A stretch of 64,000 nt of DNA from positions 2,232,001 through 2,296,000 of the forward strand of contig NZ_QYUQ01000002.1 in the NCBI RefSeq assembly GCF_003590835.1. The letters run 5' to 3'. A model generated the notes under the pieces. The model did not search any database. It was not told the DNA's origin and was given only the letters and a program-made list of their open reading frames with translations. This document shows, in pieces, positions 52,712 to 63,295 of the stretch. Every line of letters begins with the position of its first letter. Position 1 is the stretch's first letter. Position numbers and translations under genes: made by a program. Origin of the DNA: Noviherbaspirillum sedimenti (GTDB lineage Bacteria > Pseudomonadota > Gammaproteobacteria > Burkholderiales > Burkholderiaceae_D).

Positions 52712-54408
52712 GCAAGATATCGCGACAGGCGTATGCAGAAATGTTCGGCCCCACCGTCGGCGACCGCGTGCGACTGGCGGACACCGACCTGTTCATCGAA
52801 GTGGAAAAAGATTTCACCACCTACGGCGAGGAAGTGAAGTTCGGCGGCGGCAAGGTCATCCGCGACGGCATGGGCCAGTCGCAACGCAACCACGCCGATG
52901 TCATGGATACCGTCATCACCAACGCACTGATCCTCGACCACTGGGGCATCGTCAAGGCCGACATCGGCTTGAAAACCGGCAGGATCGCCGCCATCGGCAA
53001 GGCCGGCAATCCCGACATCCAGGCGGACGTGACGATGGCCATCGGCGGCGCCACCGAAATCATCGCCGGCGAAGGCATGATCGTCACCGCCGGCGGCATC
53101 GATTCCCACATCCATTTCATCTGCCCGCAGCAGATCAAGGAAGCGCTGATGTCGGGCGTGACCACCATGCTGGGCGGCGGCACCGGCCCGGCGGTCGGCA
53201 CCGCCGCCACCACCTGCACGCCTGGCCCGTGGCATATCCACTCCATGCTGGCGGCGGCCGACGCCTTCCCGATGAATCTCGGCTTCCTCGGCAAGGGTAA
53301 CGTCAGCCTGCCGGTGCCGCTGGAAGAACAGATCCGCGCCGGCGCCATCGGCCTGAAGCTGCATGAAGACTGGGGCACCACGCCGGCGGCGATCGATAAC
53401 TGCCTGTCGGTGGCCGACCGCATGGATATCCAGGTGGCGATCCATACGGATACGCTCAACGAAGGTGGCTTCCTGGAGCACACCCTGGCAGCCTTCAAGG
53501 ACCGCACCATCCATACCTTCCACACCGAAGGCGCCGGTGGCGGCCATGCCCCGGACATCATCGCGGCGGTGGGCGAAGGCAATGTACTGCCCTCGTCCAC
53601 CAACCCGACCCGGCCCTACACCGTCAACACCCTGGACGAACACCTCGACATGCTGATGGTGTGCCACCACCTCGACCCGGCGATCGCCGAAGACATCGCC
53701 TTTGCCGAATCGCGCATCCGCCGCGAAACCATCGCCGCCGAGGATATCCTGCACGACATCGGCGCCATTTCGATGATGTCGTCGGACTCGCAAGCCATGG
53801 GTCGCGTGGGCGAAGTGATCATGCGCACCTGGCAAACCGCGCACAAGATGAAGACCCAACGCGGCTCTCTTCCGGAAGATTCGCGCCGTAATGACAATTT
53901 CCGCGCCAGGCGCTATATCGCCAAATACACCATCAACCCGGCCATCACGCACGGCATCGCGCACGTGGTCGGCTCGCTCGAGGTCGGCAAGATCGCCGAT
54001 ATCGTGCTGTGGAAACCGGCCTTCTTCGGCGTCAAGCCCTCGATGATCCTGAAGAGCGGCATGATCGCTGCCGCCCAGATGGGCGACCCCAATGCCTCGA
54101 TCCCGACGCCGCAGCCAGTGTATTCGCGCATGATGTTCGGCGCCTTTGGCGGCGGCCTGAAGACGTCGCTGACCTTCGTCTCGCAGGCGGCCTTTGATGC
54201 CGGCATCGGCGAGCAACTCAAGCTCAACAAGCCGGTGATGGCTGTCAAAAACATGCGCCACCTGCGCAAGCGCGACATGATCCACAACGGCGCCACGCCA
54301 AAAATGGAAGTCGACCCTGAAACCTATGAAGTGCGCGCCGACGGCGAGCTGCTGGTGTGCGAGCCGGCCAGCATACTGCCGATGGCGCAGCGCTATTTCC
54401 TGTTCTGA
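52708..54408 (+). CDS. ureC: urease alpha (catalytic) subunit
   Basis: This 566-residue catalytic subunit has every active-site residue at its canonical number: nickel ligands His134 and His136 (SHIHF), the carbamylated Lys217 and His219 (GLKLHED), catalytic His320 (MVCHHLD) and Asp360 (SSDSQ). The mobile flap region carries His320. An active enzyme is therefore expected. It starts inside the ureB stop; ureE follows by 20 bp. Confidence 0.98.
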   Translation: MSKISRQAYAEMFGPTVGDRVRLADTDLFIEVEKDFTTYGEEVKFGGGKVIRDGMGQSQRNHADVMDTVITNALILDHWGIVKADIGLKTGRIAAIGKAGNPDIQADVTMAIGGATEIIAGEGMIVTAGGIDSHIHFICPQQIKEALMSGVTTMLGGGTGPAVGTAATTCTPGPWHIHSMLAAADAFPMNLGFLGKGNVSLPVPLEEQIRAGAIGLKLHEDWGTTPAAIDNCLSVADRMDIQVAIHTDTLNEGGFLEHTLAAFKDRTIHTFHTEGAGGGHAPDIIAAVGEGNVLPSSTNPTRPYTVNTLDEHLDMLMVCHHLDPAIAEDIAFAESRIRRETIAAEDILHDIGAISMMSSDSQAMGRVGEVIMRTWQTAHKMKTQRGSLPEDSRRNDNFRARRYIAKYTINPAITHGIAHVVGSLEVGKIADIVLWKPAFFGVKPSMILKSGMIAAAQMGDPNASIPTPQPVYSRMMFGAFGGGLKTSLTFVSQAAFDAGIGEQLKLNKPVMAVKNMRHLRKRDMIHNGATPKMEVDPETYEVRADGELLVCEPASILPMAQRYFLF

Positions 54409-54428
54409 TAATTCTGAGAATTGCTGGA

Positions 54429-54959
54429 ATGACGATGCTGACCCTGAATACAAAAATCGACCACGCCGACCATATCGACGGCGAACTGTTACTGCCTTTC
54501 GAGTTGCGTGAAAAAAGCCGCCAGCGCGCCACGCTGGCATCCGGCGAGGAAGTCGCAGTCTTCACGGTGCGCGGCACGGTGCTGCGCGATGGCGACCTTT
54601 TGCGCGGCGACGACGGCCGTGTGATGAAGGTCGTAGCGGCACAGGAAGCGACCTACCGCGTCGAGTGCGCCACCGCGCGCGAATTGCTGCGCTGCGCCTT
54701 CCACCTCGGCAACCGCCACACCCAGGCCCAGGTCGGCGCGGGCTTTTTGCGCATTCGCCAGGATGCGGTGCTCAAAGAGATGTTGCAAGGACTGGGCGCA
54801 ACCGTGACTGAAGAACAGGCACCGTTCGAGCCGGAAGCCGGCGCCTATGGCGGCGGCCATCACCACCATGGCGACGAGCATCCGAATTTGCTGGCACCGG
54901 TGCCATTGCGCCAGAAGATCCACCGGCCGGCGCAGGTGGCATCCGAGCCGCGCGATTGA
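54429..54959 (+). CDS. ureE: urease nickel metallochaperone UreE
   Basis: This 176-residue protein has an N-terminal peptide-binding domain and a metal-binding domain with FHLGNRHTQAQV. A histidine-rich C-terminal segment, YGGGHHHHGDEH at about 143-154, binds nickel. The start is either the ATG at 54429 or the one at 54435, with GGA upstream of each. ureF begins at its stop codon. Confidence 0.93.
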   Translation: MTMLTLNTKIDHADHIDGELLLPFELREKSRQRATLASGEEVAVFTVRGTVLRDGDLLRGDDGRVMKVVAAQEATYRVECATARELLRCAFHLGNRHTQAQVGAGFLRIRQDAVLKEMLQGLGATVTEEQAPFEPEAGAYGGGHHHHGDEHPNLLAPVPLRQKIHRPAQVASEPRD

Positions 54960-54961
54960 CC

Positions 54962-55642
54962 ATGCAGGCCGCAGCGTTTTTGCACCTGCTGCAGTTGTCC
55001 AGTCCGTCGCTGCCGGTGGGCGCCTACAGCTATTCGCAAGGGCTGGAAGCGGCGATGGAATGCCGCCTGGTGCACGATGAAGCTACTGCGCGGGCGTGGA
55101 TTGCCGCTGCCCTGCAAGAAGTGGTGGCGCGCTTCGAGGCGCCGGTGCTGTGGCGCCTGCTGCACGCCTGGGGCGCACGCGACGCCGAACTGGTGACCGT
55201 ATGGAGCGAACGCTTCCTGGCGGCGCGCGACACCGCCGAGTTTCGTGCCGAAACCATCCAGATGGGATATTCGCTGGCGAAGCTTGCAAGCGACCTGAAG
55301 CTGGGCGACGATGCCCTGCGCGCCATGCTGGCGCAGCAGGAGGAAATCTCTTTCCCCGTCGCGCTGGCATACGCCGCGGTGGCGCTGGAAGTGCCGGCGC
55401 CGGAAGCCCTGCTGGGCATGCTGTTTTCATGGGCCGAGAACCAGGTGCTGGCCTGCGTCAAATCGGTGCCGCTCGGCCAGGTGGCCGGCCAACGCCTGTT
55501 GCTGTCGTTGCGGCCAGAACTGGAACAGGCGGCGGCCACCGCGCAGCAACTGGCCGACGACGAGCTGAGCAACTGGGCGCCGGGACTATCGCTGCTGTCG
55601 ATGCAGCATGAGGTGCAATACAGCAGATTGTATCGAAGCTAA
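54962..55642 (+). CDS. ureF: urease accessory protein UreF
   Basis: This 226-residue all-helical protein has FLHLLQLSSPSLPVGAYSYSQ, GLEAAMECRLVHDE, ETIQMGYSLAKLA and LSNWAPGLSLLSMQHEVQYSRLYRS, as in UreF. It acts on the UreD-UreG complex and gates GTP use during nickel loading. I chose the ATG at 54962; a TTG at 54956 overlapping the ureE stop would add two residues. Confidence 0.93.
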   Translation: MQAAAFLHLLQLSSPSLPVGAYSYSQGLEAAMECRLVHDEATARAWIAAALQEVVARFEAPVLWRLLHAWGARDAELVTVWSERFLAARDTAEFRAETIQMGYSLAKLASDLKLGDDALRAMLAQQEEISFPVALAYAAVALEVPAPEALLGMLFSWAENQVLACVKSVPLGQVAGQRLLLSLRPELEQAAATAQQLADDELSNWAPGLSLLSMQHEVQYSRLYRS

Positions 55643-55672
55643 ATACCTTCCCAAAAATTTCAGGAAAAACAA

Positions 55673-56290
55673 ATGACCCCAACCTCCAACCCCCTGCGCG
55701 TCGGCATCGGCGGCCCGGTCGGCTCCGGCAAGACCGCCCTGTGCGAAATGCTGTGCAAGTCCATGCGCGACCAGTACGACATGGCCGTCATCACCAATGA
55801 CATCTACACCAAGGAGGACATGGAAATCCTGCTGCGCGCCGACGCCCTGCCGGCAGAGCGGCTGATGGGCGTGGAAACCGGCGGCTGCCCGCACACCGCG
55901 ATCCGCGAGGATGCCTCGATCAATCTCGAAGCAATCGCCCGCATGAGCGCGGAATTTCCCGACCTTGACCTGATCCTGGTCGAATCCGGCGGCGACAACC
56001 TGGCGGCCACCTTCAGCCCGGAACTGTCCGACCTGACCCTGTATGTGATCGATGTGGCCGGCGGCGAAAAGATTCCGCGCAAGGGCGGCCCCGGCATCAC
56101 CCGCTCGGACCTTTTGATCATCAACAAGACCGACCTCGCCCCCCATGTCGGCGCCAATCTCGACGTAATGGCACAGGATGCCAAGCGCATGCGCGGCACG
56201 CGGCCCTTCGTGTTTACCAACCTGCGCAGCGGCGATGGCGTCGCCGAGGTGGTCGCATTCATTCGCCGCCAGGGCTTGCTCGATAAATAG
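55673..56290 (+). CDS. ureG: urease accessory GTPase UreG
   Basis: This 205-residue SIMIBI-class GTPase has the P-loop [10 protein letters not shown], the metal motif [13 protein letters not shown] with the nickel-binding Cys-Pro-His, [15 protein letters not shown], and the guanine motif [11 protein letters not shown]. It couples GTP hydrolysis to nickel insertion. It is the last urease gene, and its 3' end overlaps the convergent opgH by 32 bp. Confidence 0.96.
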   Translation: MTPTSNPLRVGIGGPVGSGKTALCEMLCKSMRDQYDMAVITNDIYTKEDMEILLRADALPAERLMGVETGGCPHTAIREDASINLEAIARMSAEFPDLDLILVESGGDNLAATFSPELSDLTLYVIDVAGGEKIPRKGGPGITRSDLLIINKTDLAPHVGANLDVMAQDAKRMRGTRPFVFTNLRSGDGVAEVVAFIRRQGLLDK

Positions 56291-58574
56291 CCCAGGCCGG
56301 CCAGGTCCGTAGTTCGCTGCGCAGTTCCCGATGCAGTCGCGCCAGCAGCAGCGGATCGCCCAGCAGGGCCAGCCTGTCGTCGTTGCATAGCGCGTCCGGC
56401 CCCGCATCCAGCGCCCTGGCCAGCAGGCGCATGCGCGCTGCACGCGTGGCCGCCGGCAGCACAGGATGGGGCCGCACTGCGGCGCATGCCAGTGCATTGA
56501 TGACGGGATCGCGTACCGCATCGACAAAGCCCGGCAGCGCGTGACTGCCGCCATCGCCGGCCGCGCCGGCATCTGCATCTGCAAAGGCTGCCGCCAGTTC
56601 CGCCGGCGGCGCAACTTCCTCCGGAATCAAAAACAATCGCGCCGCCCGCGCAGAGCGGCCCGGCGCCACCCGGCTCGACCATACCGACAGCAGCGGCGCC
56701 AGCACCAGGGCGCCGGCGATCGGCAGCAGCCATGGCAGGAAAGCCGGGCTGAGCCAGCCGACGAGGCCGCCCCAGCCCAGCCCCAGCAGCGCCTGCCAGC
56801 CATGCTGGCGCAGCGCCTCGGCCCAGCCGGTTTGCGCATCCTGGCGCGGCGGCGACTTCCAGCCCTGGCGCCAGCCAAGCAATGCCGCCAGCACGAAGCG
56901 GGTATGGAACAGCATGCGCACCGGCGCCAGCAGCATCGAAAACAGCCACTCCAGCAGCATGCTGATCACCACCCGCAGTCGTCCGCCGAACGTCTGCGCG
57001 CCGTTCTTGCATACCAGCAGCGCCGCCAGCAGCTTGGGCAGGAACAGCAGCGTGGCGGTGGCGCTGAACAAGGCCAGCGCGCGGCCCGGATGCCACTGCG
57101 GCCAGGTCGGAAACAGCTGGCGCGGCTCGGTGAAATACGCCGGCTCGACCAGCGTATGCTGGGCCAGCAGCACGGTTGACAGCAGCAGGAAGGCAAACCA
57201 GAGCGGCGCCGACAGGTATGCCATGGCGCCGGTCACGAAGACCGCGCGGTGCACCGCATGCATGCCGCGCGCGGCCAAAAGACGGAAATTCATCAGGTTG
57301 CCGTGGCACCAGCGGCGGTCGCGCTTGAGCTCATCGAGCAGGTTGGGCGGCAACTCCTCGTAACTGCCATCGAGGTCGTAGGCGATCCACACCGCCCAGC
57401 CGGCGCGCCGCATCAGCGCCGCCTCGACGAAATCGTGCGAGAGGATTTCGCCAGACAGGCCGCCGCGTCCCGGCAGCGGCGCCAGCGCGCAATGCGCCAT
57501 GAAAGGCGCCAGGCGGATGATGGCGTTGTGGCCCCAGTAATGCGATTCGCCCAGTTGCCAGTAATGCAGCCCGGCGGTAAACAGCGGCCCGTAGACGGCG
57601 CCGGCAAATTGCTGGATGCGTGCATACAGGGTTTCACGGCCGACGGCGCGCGGCGCGGTCTGGATGATGCCGGCGCCGGGGTGCGCTTCCATGAGCCGCA
57701 CCAGGGCGCTGACGCAGTCGCCGCGCATGATGCTGTCGGCGTCGAGCACGATCATGTAGCGGTAGGCGCTGCCCCAGCGGCGGCAGAAATCATCGATGTT
57801 GCCGCTCTTGCGCTTGACCCGGCGGCGGCGCCGGCGATAGAAAATACGGCCGAAGCCATCGAGCTCGCGGCACAAGCGCTCCCACGCCACCAGTTCCGCG
57901 GCGCAGGCATTGGCGTCGTTACTGTCGCTCAGGATAAAGAAATCGAAGCAGGCCAGCTCGCCGGTCTGGCGGATCGATTCATGGGTGGCGCGCAAGCCGG
58001 CAGCCACACGCGCCACATCTTCGTTACAGATGGGCATGACGATCGCCGTCCTGGCCGCCGCGTCGAGCGGTCCTTCACGGGCCGCCTCGCGCGAGACAGC
58101 AAAGCGGTCGCCGCCGCGCCATAGCACCAGAAAACCCGCCAGCGCCGTCCAGAAGCCGGCCGATACCCAGCAAAACAGAAGAGCGAACAAGACCAGGGCA
58201 GCGATCTCCAGCGGCGGCTGCCCCTGATAGGGCAATACCCTGGCCATGGCCTGGGTCGCCAGCGCAGTTTGCGCCAACATCATGAACAGCAAGCTCAGGC
58301 GGCGCAAATTGCCAGGATGCTGCCATTGTCCCAAGGGGTCGGAACCATCGACCGTGTCGCGCTCTTGTGCCTCTTGTGCGCATGCCTTGCCCCTGCGCCA
58401 CAGCGGATTGAGCACGCCCCACGAATGCGGCAGCATGGCGGCACGGCGCAAGCCGGGCGCCAGCGGCAGGCCGTCGACGCGTGCCGCACCGCCCGACGCC
58501 TCGACCGGCGCCACGGCCGTAGCCGCAGCAGCCGCCGGCGCAAGCCTTACTCGGCGGGCAGGATATAGCTCCAT
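56259..58574 (-). CDS. opgH: glucans biosynthesis glucosyltransferase OpgH
   Basis: This 771-residue inner-membrane GT2 enzyme has a soluble N-terminus, two membrane segments at about 90-150, and the catalytic domain ([67 protein letters not shown]). Further membrane segments and a cytoplasmic tail follow. It makes the beta-1,2-glucan backbone of osmoregulated periplasmic glucans from UDP-glucose. The ATG at 58574 lies 28 bp inside opgG, and its 3' end overlaps ureG by 32 bp on the other strand. Confidence 0.93.
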   Translation of the reverse strand: MELYPARRVRLAPAAAAATAVAPVEASGGAARVDGLPLAPGLRRAAMLPHSWGVLNPLWRRGKACAQEAQERDTVDGSDPLGQWQHPGNLRRLSLLFMMLAQTALATQAMARVLPYQGQPPLEIAALVLFALLFCWVSAGFWTALAGFLVLWRGGDRFAVSREAAREGPLDAAARTAIVMPICNEDVARVAAGLRATHESIRQTGELACFDFFILSDSNDANACAAELVAWERLCRELDGFGRIFYRRRRRRVKRKSGNIDDFCRRWGSAYRYMIVLDADSIMRGDCVSALVRLMEAHPGAGIIQTAPRAVGRETLYARIQQFAGAVYGPLFTAGLHYWQLGESHYWGHNAIIRLAPFMAHCALAPLPGRGGLSGEILSHDFVEAALMRRAGWAVWIAYDLDGSYEELPPNLLDELKRDRRWCHGNLMNFRLLAARGMHAVHRAVFVTGAMAYLSAPLWFAFLLLSTVLLAQHTLVEPAYFTEPRQLFPTWPQWHPGRALALFSATATLLFLPKLLAALLVCKNGAQTFGGRLRVVISMLLEWLFSMLLAPVRMLFHTRFVLAALLGWRQGWKSPPRQDAQTGWAEALRQHGWQALLGLGWGGLVGWLSPAFLPWLLPIAGALVLAPLLSVWSSRVAPGRSARAARLFLIPEEVAPPAELAAAFADADAGAAGDGGSHALPGFVDAVRDPVINALACAAVRPHPVLPAATRAARMRLLARALDAGPDALCNDDRLALLGDPLLLARLHRELRSELRTWPAWAIYRASPGGE

Positions 58575-60082
58575 GTCTCGGACAGGGTTTGTTGAGCGTT
58601 GCGCAAATAGCCGCGTAATTCCACCGCTTTCTTGTCGTCCGCGCGATGCAGCCGCAAAGCGACACGCCAGCCGCCGGTGACCGCATTGCGGTAAACTTGC
58701 TGCGCCAGGATCCTGGCATTGGCGTCGGCGCTGAAGCTGGCTTCGACGCGGGCATCGGCCGCCAGTTGCTGAAATGCCGGCCCTTCGAAATCGATGAGCA
58801 GGGCAATGCTGTCATCGGGCTTTGCCAGGTAGCCATGCCCGCGCCGGGTTTGCGTCACCCAGGCCAGCGGCGAGCGCGCCTGTTGCTGGCCTTGCCAGAC
58901 GACGCGGTACTCCAGGTCAAAAGGCGCGCCGACAGCTGGCATGGCCTGCGGCACCCAGAAGGCGACGATGTTGTCGTTGGTTTCGTCAGGCGTTGGAATT
59001 TGCACCAATTCCACCCGGCCGGCGCCCCATTTGCCCTTCGGTTCGATCCAGGCGCTGGGCCGCGCTTCATAGCGTGCCTCCAGATCCTGGTAACTGACAA
59101 ATTGCCGATCGCGCTGCATCAGTCCGAAGCCGCGCGGATCGGTCAATCCAAACGATGTCACCAGCAAGCGCTTCGGGTTGACCAGCGGTCGCCAGAGCCA
59201 TTCGCCGCTGGCGGCATGGATCGCCAGGCCATCCGAATCATGCACCTCCGGCCGGTAATCATCGCTGGCGGCATGCTGGTTCTCGCCGAACAGATACATG
59301 CTGGTCAGGGGGGCGAAGCCCGGCTTGGCGAGCGGCTCGCGCAGGTACAGGCGCGCCTTGACCTCGATTGCGGTGTCTTCCCCAGGCTTGAGGACGAAAC
59401 GGTAGGCCCCGCTGGCGCGCGGGGAATCGAGCAAGCCATAGATCGTCAGTTCCTGTGCATGTGCTTGCGGCCGCTCGATCCAGAATTGTACAAAACGCGG
59501 AAATTCCTCTCCCGAAGCGACGGCGGTATCGATGGCCAGCGCCCGCGTCGAAAGACCATACAGCTGGCCCTTGCCGAGCGCGCGGAAATAGCTCGCGCCC
59601 AGAAACACCAGTGCCTCGTCCTTGTACTGCGAGGTATTCAGCGGGTAATGCACCCGGAAGCCGGCAAAGCCCAGGCCGTCCATTTCGCGCGGATCGATGC
59701 GATTCTTGCCGTAATCGAACAGCTCCGGGGAAAACCGAATCGGACGCACCCGCTTGCCGACGATTTCATGGATGCCGACCGGACTGTCGTACAGCGGTCC
59801 CTGATGAAAAAAAGCCAGCTCGAAGGGCAAGCGTTCACGCCGCCACAAAAACTGATCGTGGCGAAAACGGATATCGCGATATTGATCGTAGCCAAGCTTG
59901 GTCAGCGCCGTGGGTAAATTATTTTCCGGTGTCTTGTAAGACGACACAGCCAGACGCTTGGCCTGGCTGGCCACATCATTGAAACCGAATGCCCGTGCTA
60001 TTGACCATGGCAATAGCAGTAGCCAAACGCCAAGCAGGACGAAGCAGATGTAACCGGGGAGTTTCCGGAGAGTTTGCAGCAT
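58547..60082 (-). CDS. opgG: glucans biosynthesis protein OpgG
   Basis: This 511-residue periplasmic protein has a membrane/signal segment at about 10-32 ([21 protein letters not shown]). OpgG landmarks are [31 protein letters not shown], shown as a marker only, [13 protein letters not shown] ending [11 protein letters not shown], and [18 protein letters not shown]. It acts in the branching and release of periplasmic glucans made by OpgH. It is the first gene of opgG-opgH; the 226 bp upstream show no clear promoter. Confidence 0.93.
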   Translation of the reverse strand: MLQTLRKLPGYICFVLLGVWLLLLPWSIARAFGFNDVASQAKRLAVSSYKTPENNLPTALTKLGYDQYRDIRFRHDQFLWRRERLPFELAFFHQGPLYDSPVGIHEIVGKRVRPIRFSPELFDYGKNRIDPREMDGLGFAGFRVHYPLNTSQYKDEALVFLGASYFRALGKGQLYGLSTRALAIDTAVASGEEFPRFVQFWIERPQAHAQELTIYGLLDSPRASGAYRFVLKPGEDTAIEVKARLYLREPLAKPGFAPLTSMYLFGENQHAASDDYRPEVHDSDGLAIHAASGEWLWRPLVNPKRLLVTSFGLTDPRGFGLMQRDRQFVSYQDLEARYEARPSAWIEPKGKWGAGRVELVQIPTPDETNDNIVAFWVPQAMPAVGAPFDLEYRVVWQGQQQARSPLAWVTQTRRGHGYLAKPDDSIALLIDFEGPAFQQLAADARVEASFSADANARILAQQVYRNAVTGGWRVALRLHRADDKKAVELRGYLRNAQQTLSETWSYILPAE

Positions 60083-60308
60083 GGGATTTCCGACGATAAA
60101 AACAGAGAAGAACGAGCCTGCTTATCGTGTCAGAACATGGTCCATGCCTTTTGAGTAGGAGCAATGGCGGTAAGAACAGAAATGCTTTGTTTTGAGCAAT
60201 CTCAAAACAAAGCAATAGCGGTCATGTGAATTGGCAAGTAAATTTAATTGAGGAATCGGTTAACTGTCCAAGACCCGGCATGGTTTGTTCAGGTCTGCTA
60301 CGGCCTGT

Positions 60309-60500
60309 TCAGGCTTGGTGCCGCATATTGGGGCAGACATCGGCTGCGCCTTTTTCCTCATCTACCAGCGCACTCGTTTCTTCCTTGCGCAAAAGATGGA
60401 CGAAGTAAAAAAATACCACTGCTGCCAGTGCAATCGACACCAGCGTTTGTGTAACTTCAGGCGAAGCGAGAAACGGGAAAAAACTGATAACGGCATCCAT
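60309..60500 (-). CDS. 63-aa single-span membrane protein, hypothetical
   Basis: This 63-residue peptide has one hydrophobic span at about 15-36 (VTQTLVSIALAAVVFFYFVHLL) followed by a charged tail, RKEETSALVDEEKGAADVCP. GGAAGG lies about 9 bases before the ATG at 60500. It lies alone between opgG and the PAP2 gene. I cannot name a family. The clear ribosome site and membrane topology support a real small protein. Confidence 0.55.
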   Translation of the reverse strand: MDAVISFFPFLASPEVTQTLVSIALAAVVFFYFVHLLRKEETSALVDEEKGAADVCPNMRHQA

Positions 60501-60810
60501 TTTACGGTCCTTCCAGAGTGATTCAAATTGAAGGGAGAAGCGATGCCGTGCTTGATGTCGCATATCGCGTCGGGCGCCGACCGCATGTAATCAGCCTGCG
60601 CGAAATCCTTTTTATCAGCGCAAGTCTTGTGCAAGGCATACCGGCAGCTTACGCGCAGAGATAGTCATTTGCATCCCATAAATATGGCAAATCATAAGCA
60701 ATTTACAATCGTTCACACTCCTGTTTAGCAAAGGAGACAATTTCCTTCTTTAGAATTTTATTCATGGAAATATTTATACTGACAAAAGCTTAATGCAAGC
60801 AGGTTGCTTG
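60501..60810. other. gene-free stretch, no feature recognised
   Basis: This 310-bp gap between the 63-aa membrane gene and the PAP2 gene is AT-richer than its surroundings. A weak CAAGC/GCTTG dyad lies at 60796-60810, at the PAP2 stop, and may act as a poor terminator. I see no credible coding frame, RNA gene or strong promoter. Confidence 0.5.
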
Positions 60811-61581
60811 TCATCCGTTGTTGTTGCTTTCCGGTTCGACCTTGCCGCGCCCCTGCAGCCATAACATGGTGAGCCAGCACAACAGGGCCCAGCCAATGCC
60901 AACCACCCAACCGGCAATGACATCCGTGGGCCAATGCACCCCGAGATAAATGCGGCTGATGCCAACCACTACGGTCAGGCAAGCTGCAATGCTCAAAAAA
61001 TAAATCTTCAGGCGCACATTTTCCTGTGAGCGTGCAAGCAATGCGCCCAGGGTAAGGAAAACGACGGCAGACAGCATTGCATGCCCGCTCGGAAAGCTCT
61101 GGGAAGTGACGAACGCGCCATGCGGCACGAGATCCGGGCGTGACCGATCGAAAACCCATTTCAGCAAGTGGCTTGCCAGTACGCCGCCGATCACCGCACC
61201 GGCAACCATCAGCGCAGCATGTCGCTTTCGCACCAGCACCAGAAATCCGATGACGACCAGCGTCAGTACCGTGAGGACACCGAAGCTACCCAACGCGGTA
61301 AAGTCGCGCATCATTTCTTCCAGCCAGCGCGGGCCGAGCGGATCCGACAAATTCTGCGGATTGCGGAAAGCCAGCAAGACTGCTTCATCGAATGCCCGTG
61401 TTTCTCCCTCGCTCACTTCATCAGCCAGTTCGCTAAAGACATAAAAGGCAGTGGCTGCCACGGCCATCGTCAACAATGCCGATTTTTCAGCGAATCCGAT
61501 CCGCGCCAGCAAAGACGACAAGGTCATGAACCCGCGCCTCATCCATCCATTCACGATTGTTCGCATGCCTGCCCGTTTCAT
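60811..61581 (-). CDS. PAP2-family membrane phosphatase
   Basis: This 256-residue protein has about six membrane segments and the full type 2 phosphatidic acid phosphatase triad: KWVFDRSRP (KX6RP), FPSGHAML (PSGH) and SRIYLGVHWPTD (SRX5HX3D). It removes phosphate from a lipid such as phosphatidate or undecaprenyl pyrophosphate. The start is uncertain: in-frame ATGs at 61581, 61566 and 61527 are possible, and GAGG before 61527 is the best site. It follows the MgtC gene by 11 bp. Confidence 0.88.
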   Translation of the reverse strand: MKRAGMRTIVNGWMRRGFMTLSSLLARIGFAEKSALLTMAVAATAFYVFSELADEVSEGETRAFDEAVLLAFRNPQNLSDPLGPRWLEEMMRDFTALGSFGVLTVLTLVVIGFLVLVRKRHAALMVAGAVIGGVLASHLLKWVFDRSRPDLVPHGAFVTSQSFPSGHAMLSAVVFLTLGALLARSQENVRLKIYFLSIAACLTVVVGISRIYLGVHWPTDVIAGWVVGIGWALLCWLTMLWLQGRGKVEPESNNNG

Positions 61582-61592
61582 GAAAAAAATTC

Positions 61593-62096
61593 TTACTCGG
61601 ATACCTTGTCTGATCCGGAATGATCCGGCTTTTTGAGCAGGCGTGCCAGCGAAAGAATCGCCAGGCCAAACAGCGTGCTGACAATTGCGGTCGCTTCCCG
61701 CCCCATGCCGGCGGCAATGCCGACGGCGGATGTGAGCCAGATGCTGGCCGCGGTGGTCAGCCCGCGGATTTCGAGCCCCATTCCCAGCTTGATGATGGCG
61801 CCGGCGCCGAGAAAGCCGATGCCGGCGATCACGCCCTGCAACACCCGGGTCATGTCTTCCAGCGGCGTGCCTGCCTGCAGCGGCACCAGCACGAAAAGGG
61901 CCGAACCGAGCGCAACCAGCATATGGGTGCGAAAGCCTGCGGACGCTCCCGCCGATTCCCTTTCATAGCCCAGGATTCCTCCCAGCAGCAAGGCCATGGA
62001 AAGCCGCACGCAGGTTCGCGTAAATTCGGCGACGCTCGGCAGATCGGAAAATTCCTGCCGGATGACGCCCCATACGTCCAGCCACCATCCATCCAT
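61593..62096 (-). CDS. MgtC/SapB family membrane protein
   Basis: This 167-residue protein has four or five membrane segments and the MgtC pattern LLLGGILGYERESAGASAGFRTHMLVALGSALF, shown as a landmark, then GVIAGIGFLGAGAIIKLG and IRGLTTAASIWLTSAVGIAAG. It lacks the C-terminal ACT-like domain of Salmonella MgtC, so it belongs to the short form. The substrate or partner is unknown; MgtC itself modulates the F-ATPase and phosphate uptake in Salmonella. It probably forms an operon with the PAP2 gene. Confidence 0.88.
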   Translation of the reverse strand: MDGWWLDVWGVIRQEFSDLPSVAEFTRTCVRLSMALLLGGILGYERESAGASAGFRTHMLVALGSALFVLVPLQAGTPLEDMTRVLQGVIAGIGFLGAGAIIKLGMGLEIRGLTTAASIWLTSAVGIAAGMGREATAIVSTLFGLAILSLARLLKKPDHSGSDKVSE

Positions 62097-62271
62097 GTCA
62101 ACTTCCTTGCCGGGTTGTTCGCATCCTTATTTATCGCAGCTGACCGGCCTGGCGTATTGATTCTTCGCAGGACACCCCGGCCTCGTCGCGGGCGCGCCAG
62201 CGAACTCCAGCCGATCTGGTTACAATTTCAGGCTATTCACTCCCTGGCGCATCGCTGAATGCCTGCCTGAT

Positions 62272-63291
62272 ATGTCTGCCCCATCCGTTATTGCGCCTCT
62301 TTCCGTACTCGACCTCTCCCCTATCCCAGAAGGCAGCGATGCCGCGCAATCCTTGCGCAATACGCTCGACCTCGCGCGCCATTGCGAGCGCCTGGGCTTT
62401 CACCGCTACTGGCTGGCAGAACACCACAGCATGCCTGGCATCGCCAGTGCCGCCACCGCGGTCGTGATCGGCCATGTCGCTGCCGGCACCTCGACCATCC
62501 GCGTCGGCGCCGGCGGCATCATGCTGCCCAATCATTCGCCGCTGGTGATCGCCGAGCAGTTCGGCACGCTGGAGTCGCTGTTCCCGGGCCGCATCGACCT
62601 CGGCCTCGGTCGTGCACCAGGCTCGGACCAGGCCACCGCGCGCGCGTTGCGCCGCAACCTCGATTCCGACGCGGATCAATTTCCGCAGGACGTGCTGGAG
62701 CTGATGCATTACTTCGAACCGCCACGGCCAGGCCAGACAGTGCGGGCGGTGCCCGGCACCGGCCTGCAGGTGCCGGTCTGGATTCTCGGCTCCAGCCTGT
62801 TCGGCGCCCAGCTTGCCGCCGAACTCGGCTTGCCGTATGCCTTTGCCTCGCACTTCGCGCCGGCGCAGATGATGGATGCCATCGCCCTGTACCGGGCACG
62901 CTTTCGGCCATCGCGCCATTTGCAAAAACCCTACGTGATGCTGGGCTTGAGCGTGTTCGCCGCCGACACCGACGAAGAAGCGCATTTCCTTGCCAGCTCG
63001 ATGCAGCAGGCCTTCGTCAACCTGCGCAGCGGCAATCCGACGCCGCTGCTGCCACCGGTAGAAGGCTACGTCGACAGCCTGATGCCGCACCAGCTCGCGA
63101 TCCTTGAGCACACGATGTCGTGCAGCGTCATCGGCGCCCCGGACACGGTGCGGCGCGGCATCGACGCCTTCGTCGCGCGCACCGGCGCCGATGAATTGAT
63201 GATCACCGCACAAATCTTCAGCCACACGGCGCGCCGGCATTCCTATGCACTGACGGCGGCGGCGACCGGCATGCGTGGCGGGACGGCCTGA
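62272..63291 (+). CDS. LLM-class flavin-dependent oxidoreductase
   Basis: This 339-residue luciferase-like monooxygenase has [14 protein letters not shown] at the start, [53 protein letters not shown] and [20 protein letters not shown]. These place it in the MsnO8/YhbW-type subgroup. It probably uses reduced FMN and oxygen on an unknown small substrate. It is divergent from the MgtC gene; the transporter gene follows by 4 bp, suggesting a shared operon. Confidence 0.9.
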   Translation: MSAPSVIAPLSVLDLSPIPEGSDAAQSLRNTLDLARHCERLGFHRYWLAEHHSMPGIASAATAVVIGHVAAGTSTIRVGAGGIMLPNHSPLVIAEQFGTLESLFPGRIDLGLGRAPGSDQATARALRRNLDSDADQFPQDVLELMHYFEPPRPGQTVRAVPGTGLQVPVWILGSSLFGAQLAAELGLPYAFASHFAPAQMMDAIALYRARFRPSRHLQKPYVMLGLSVFAADTDEEAHFLASSMQQAFVNLRSGNPTPLLPPVEGYVDSLMPHQLAILEHTMSCSVIGAPDTVRRGIDAFVARTGADELMITAQIFSHTARRHSYALTAAATGMRGGTA

Positions 63292-63295
63292 CCCC

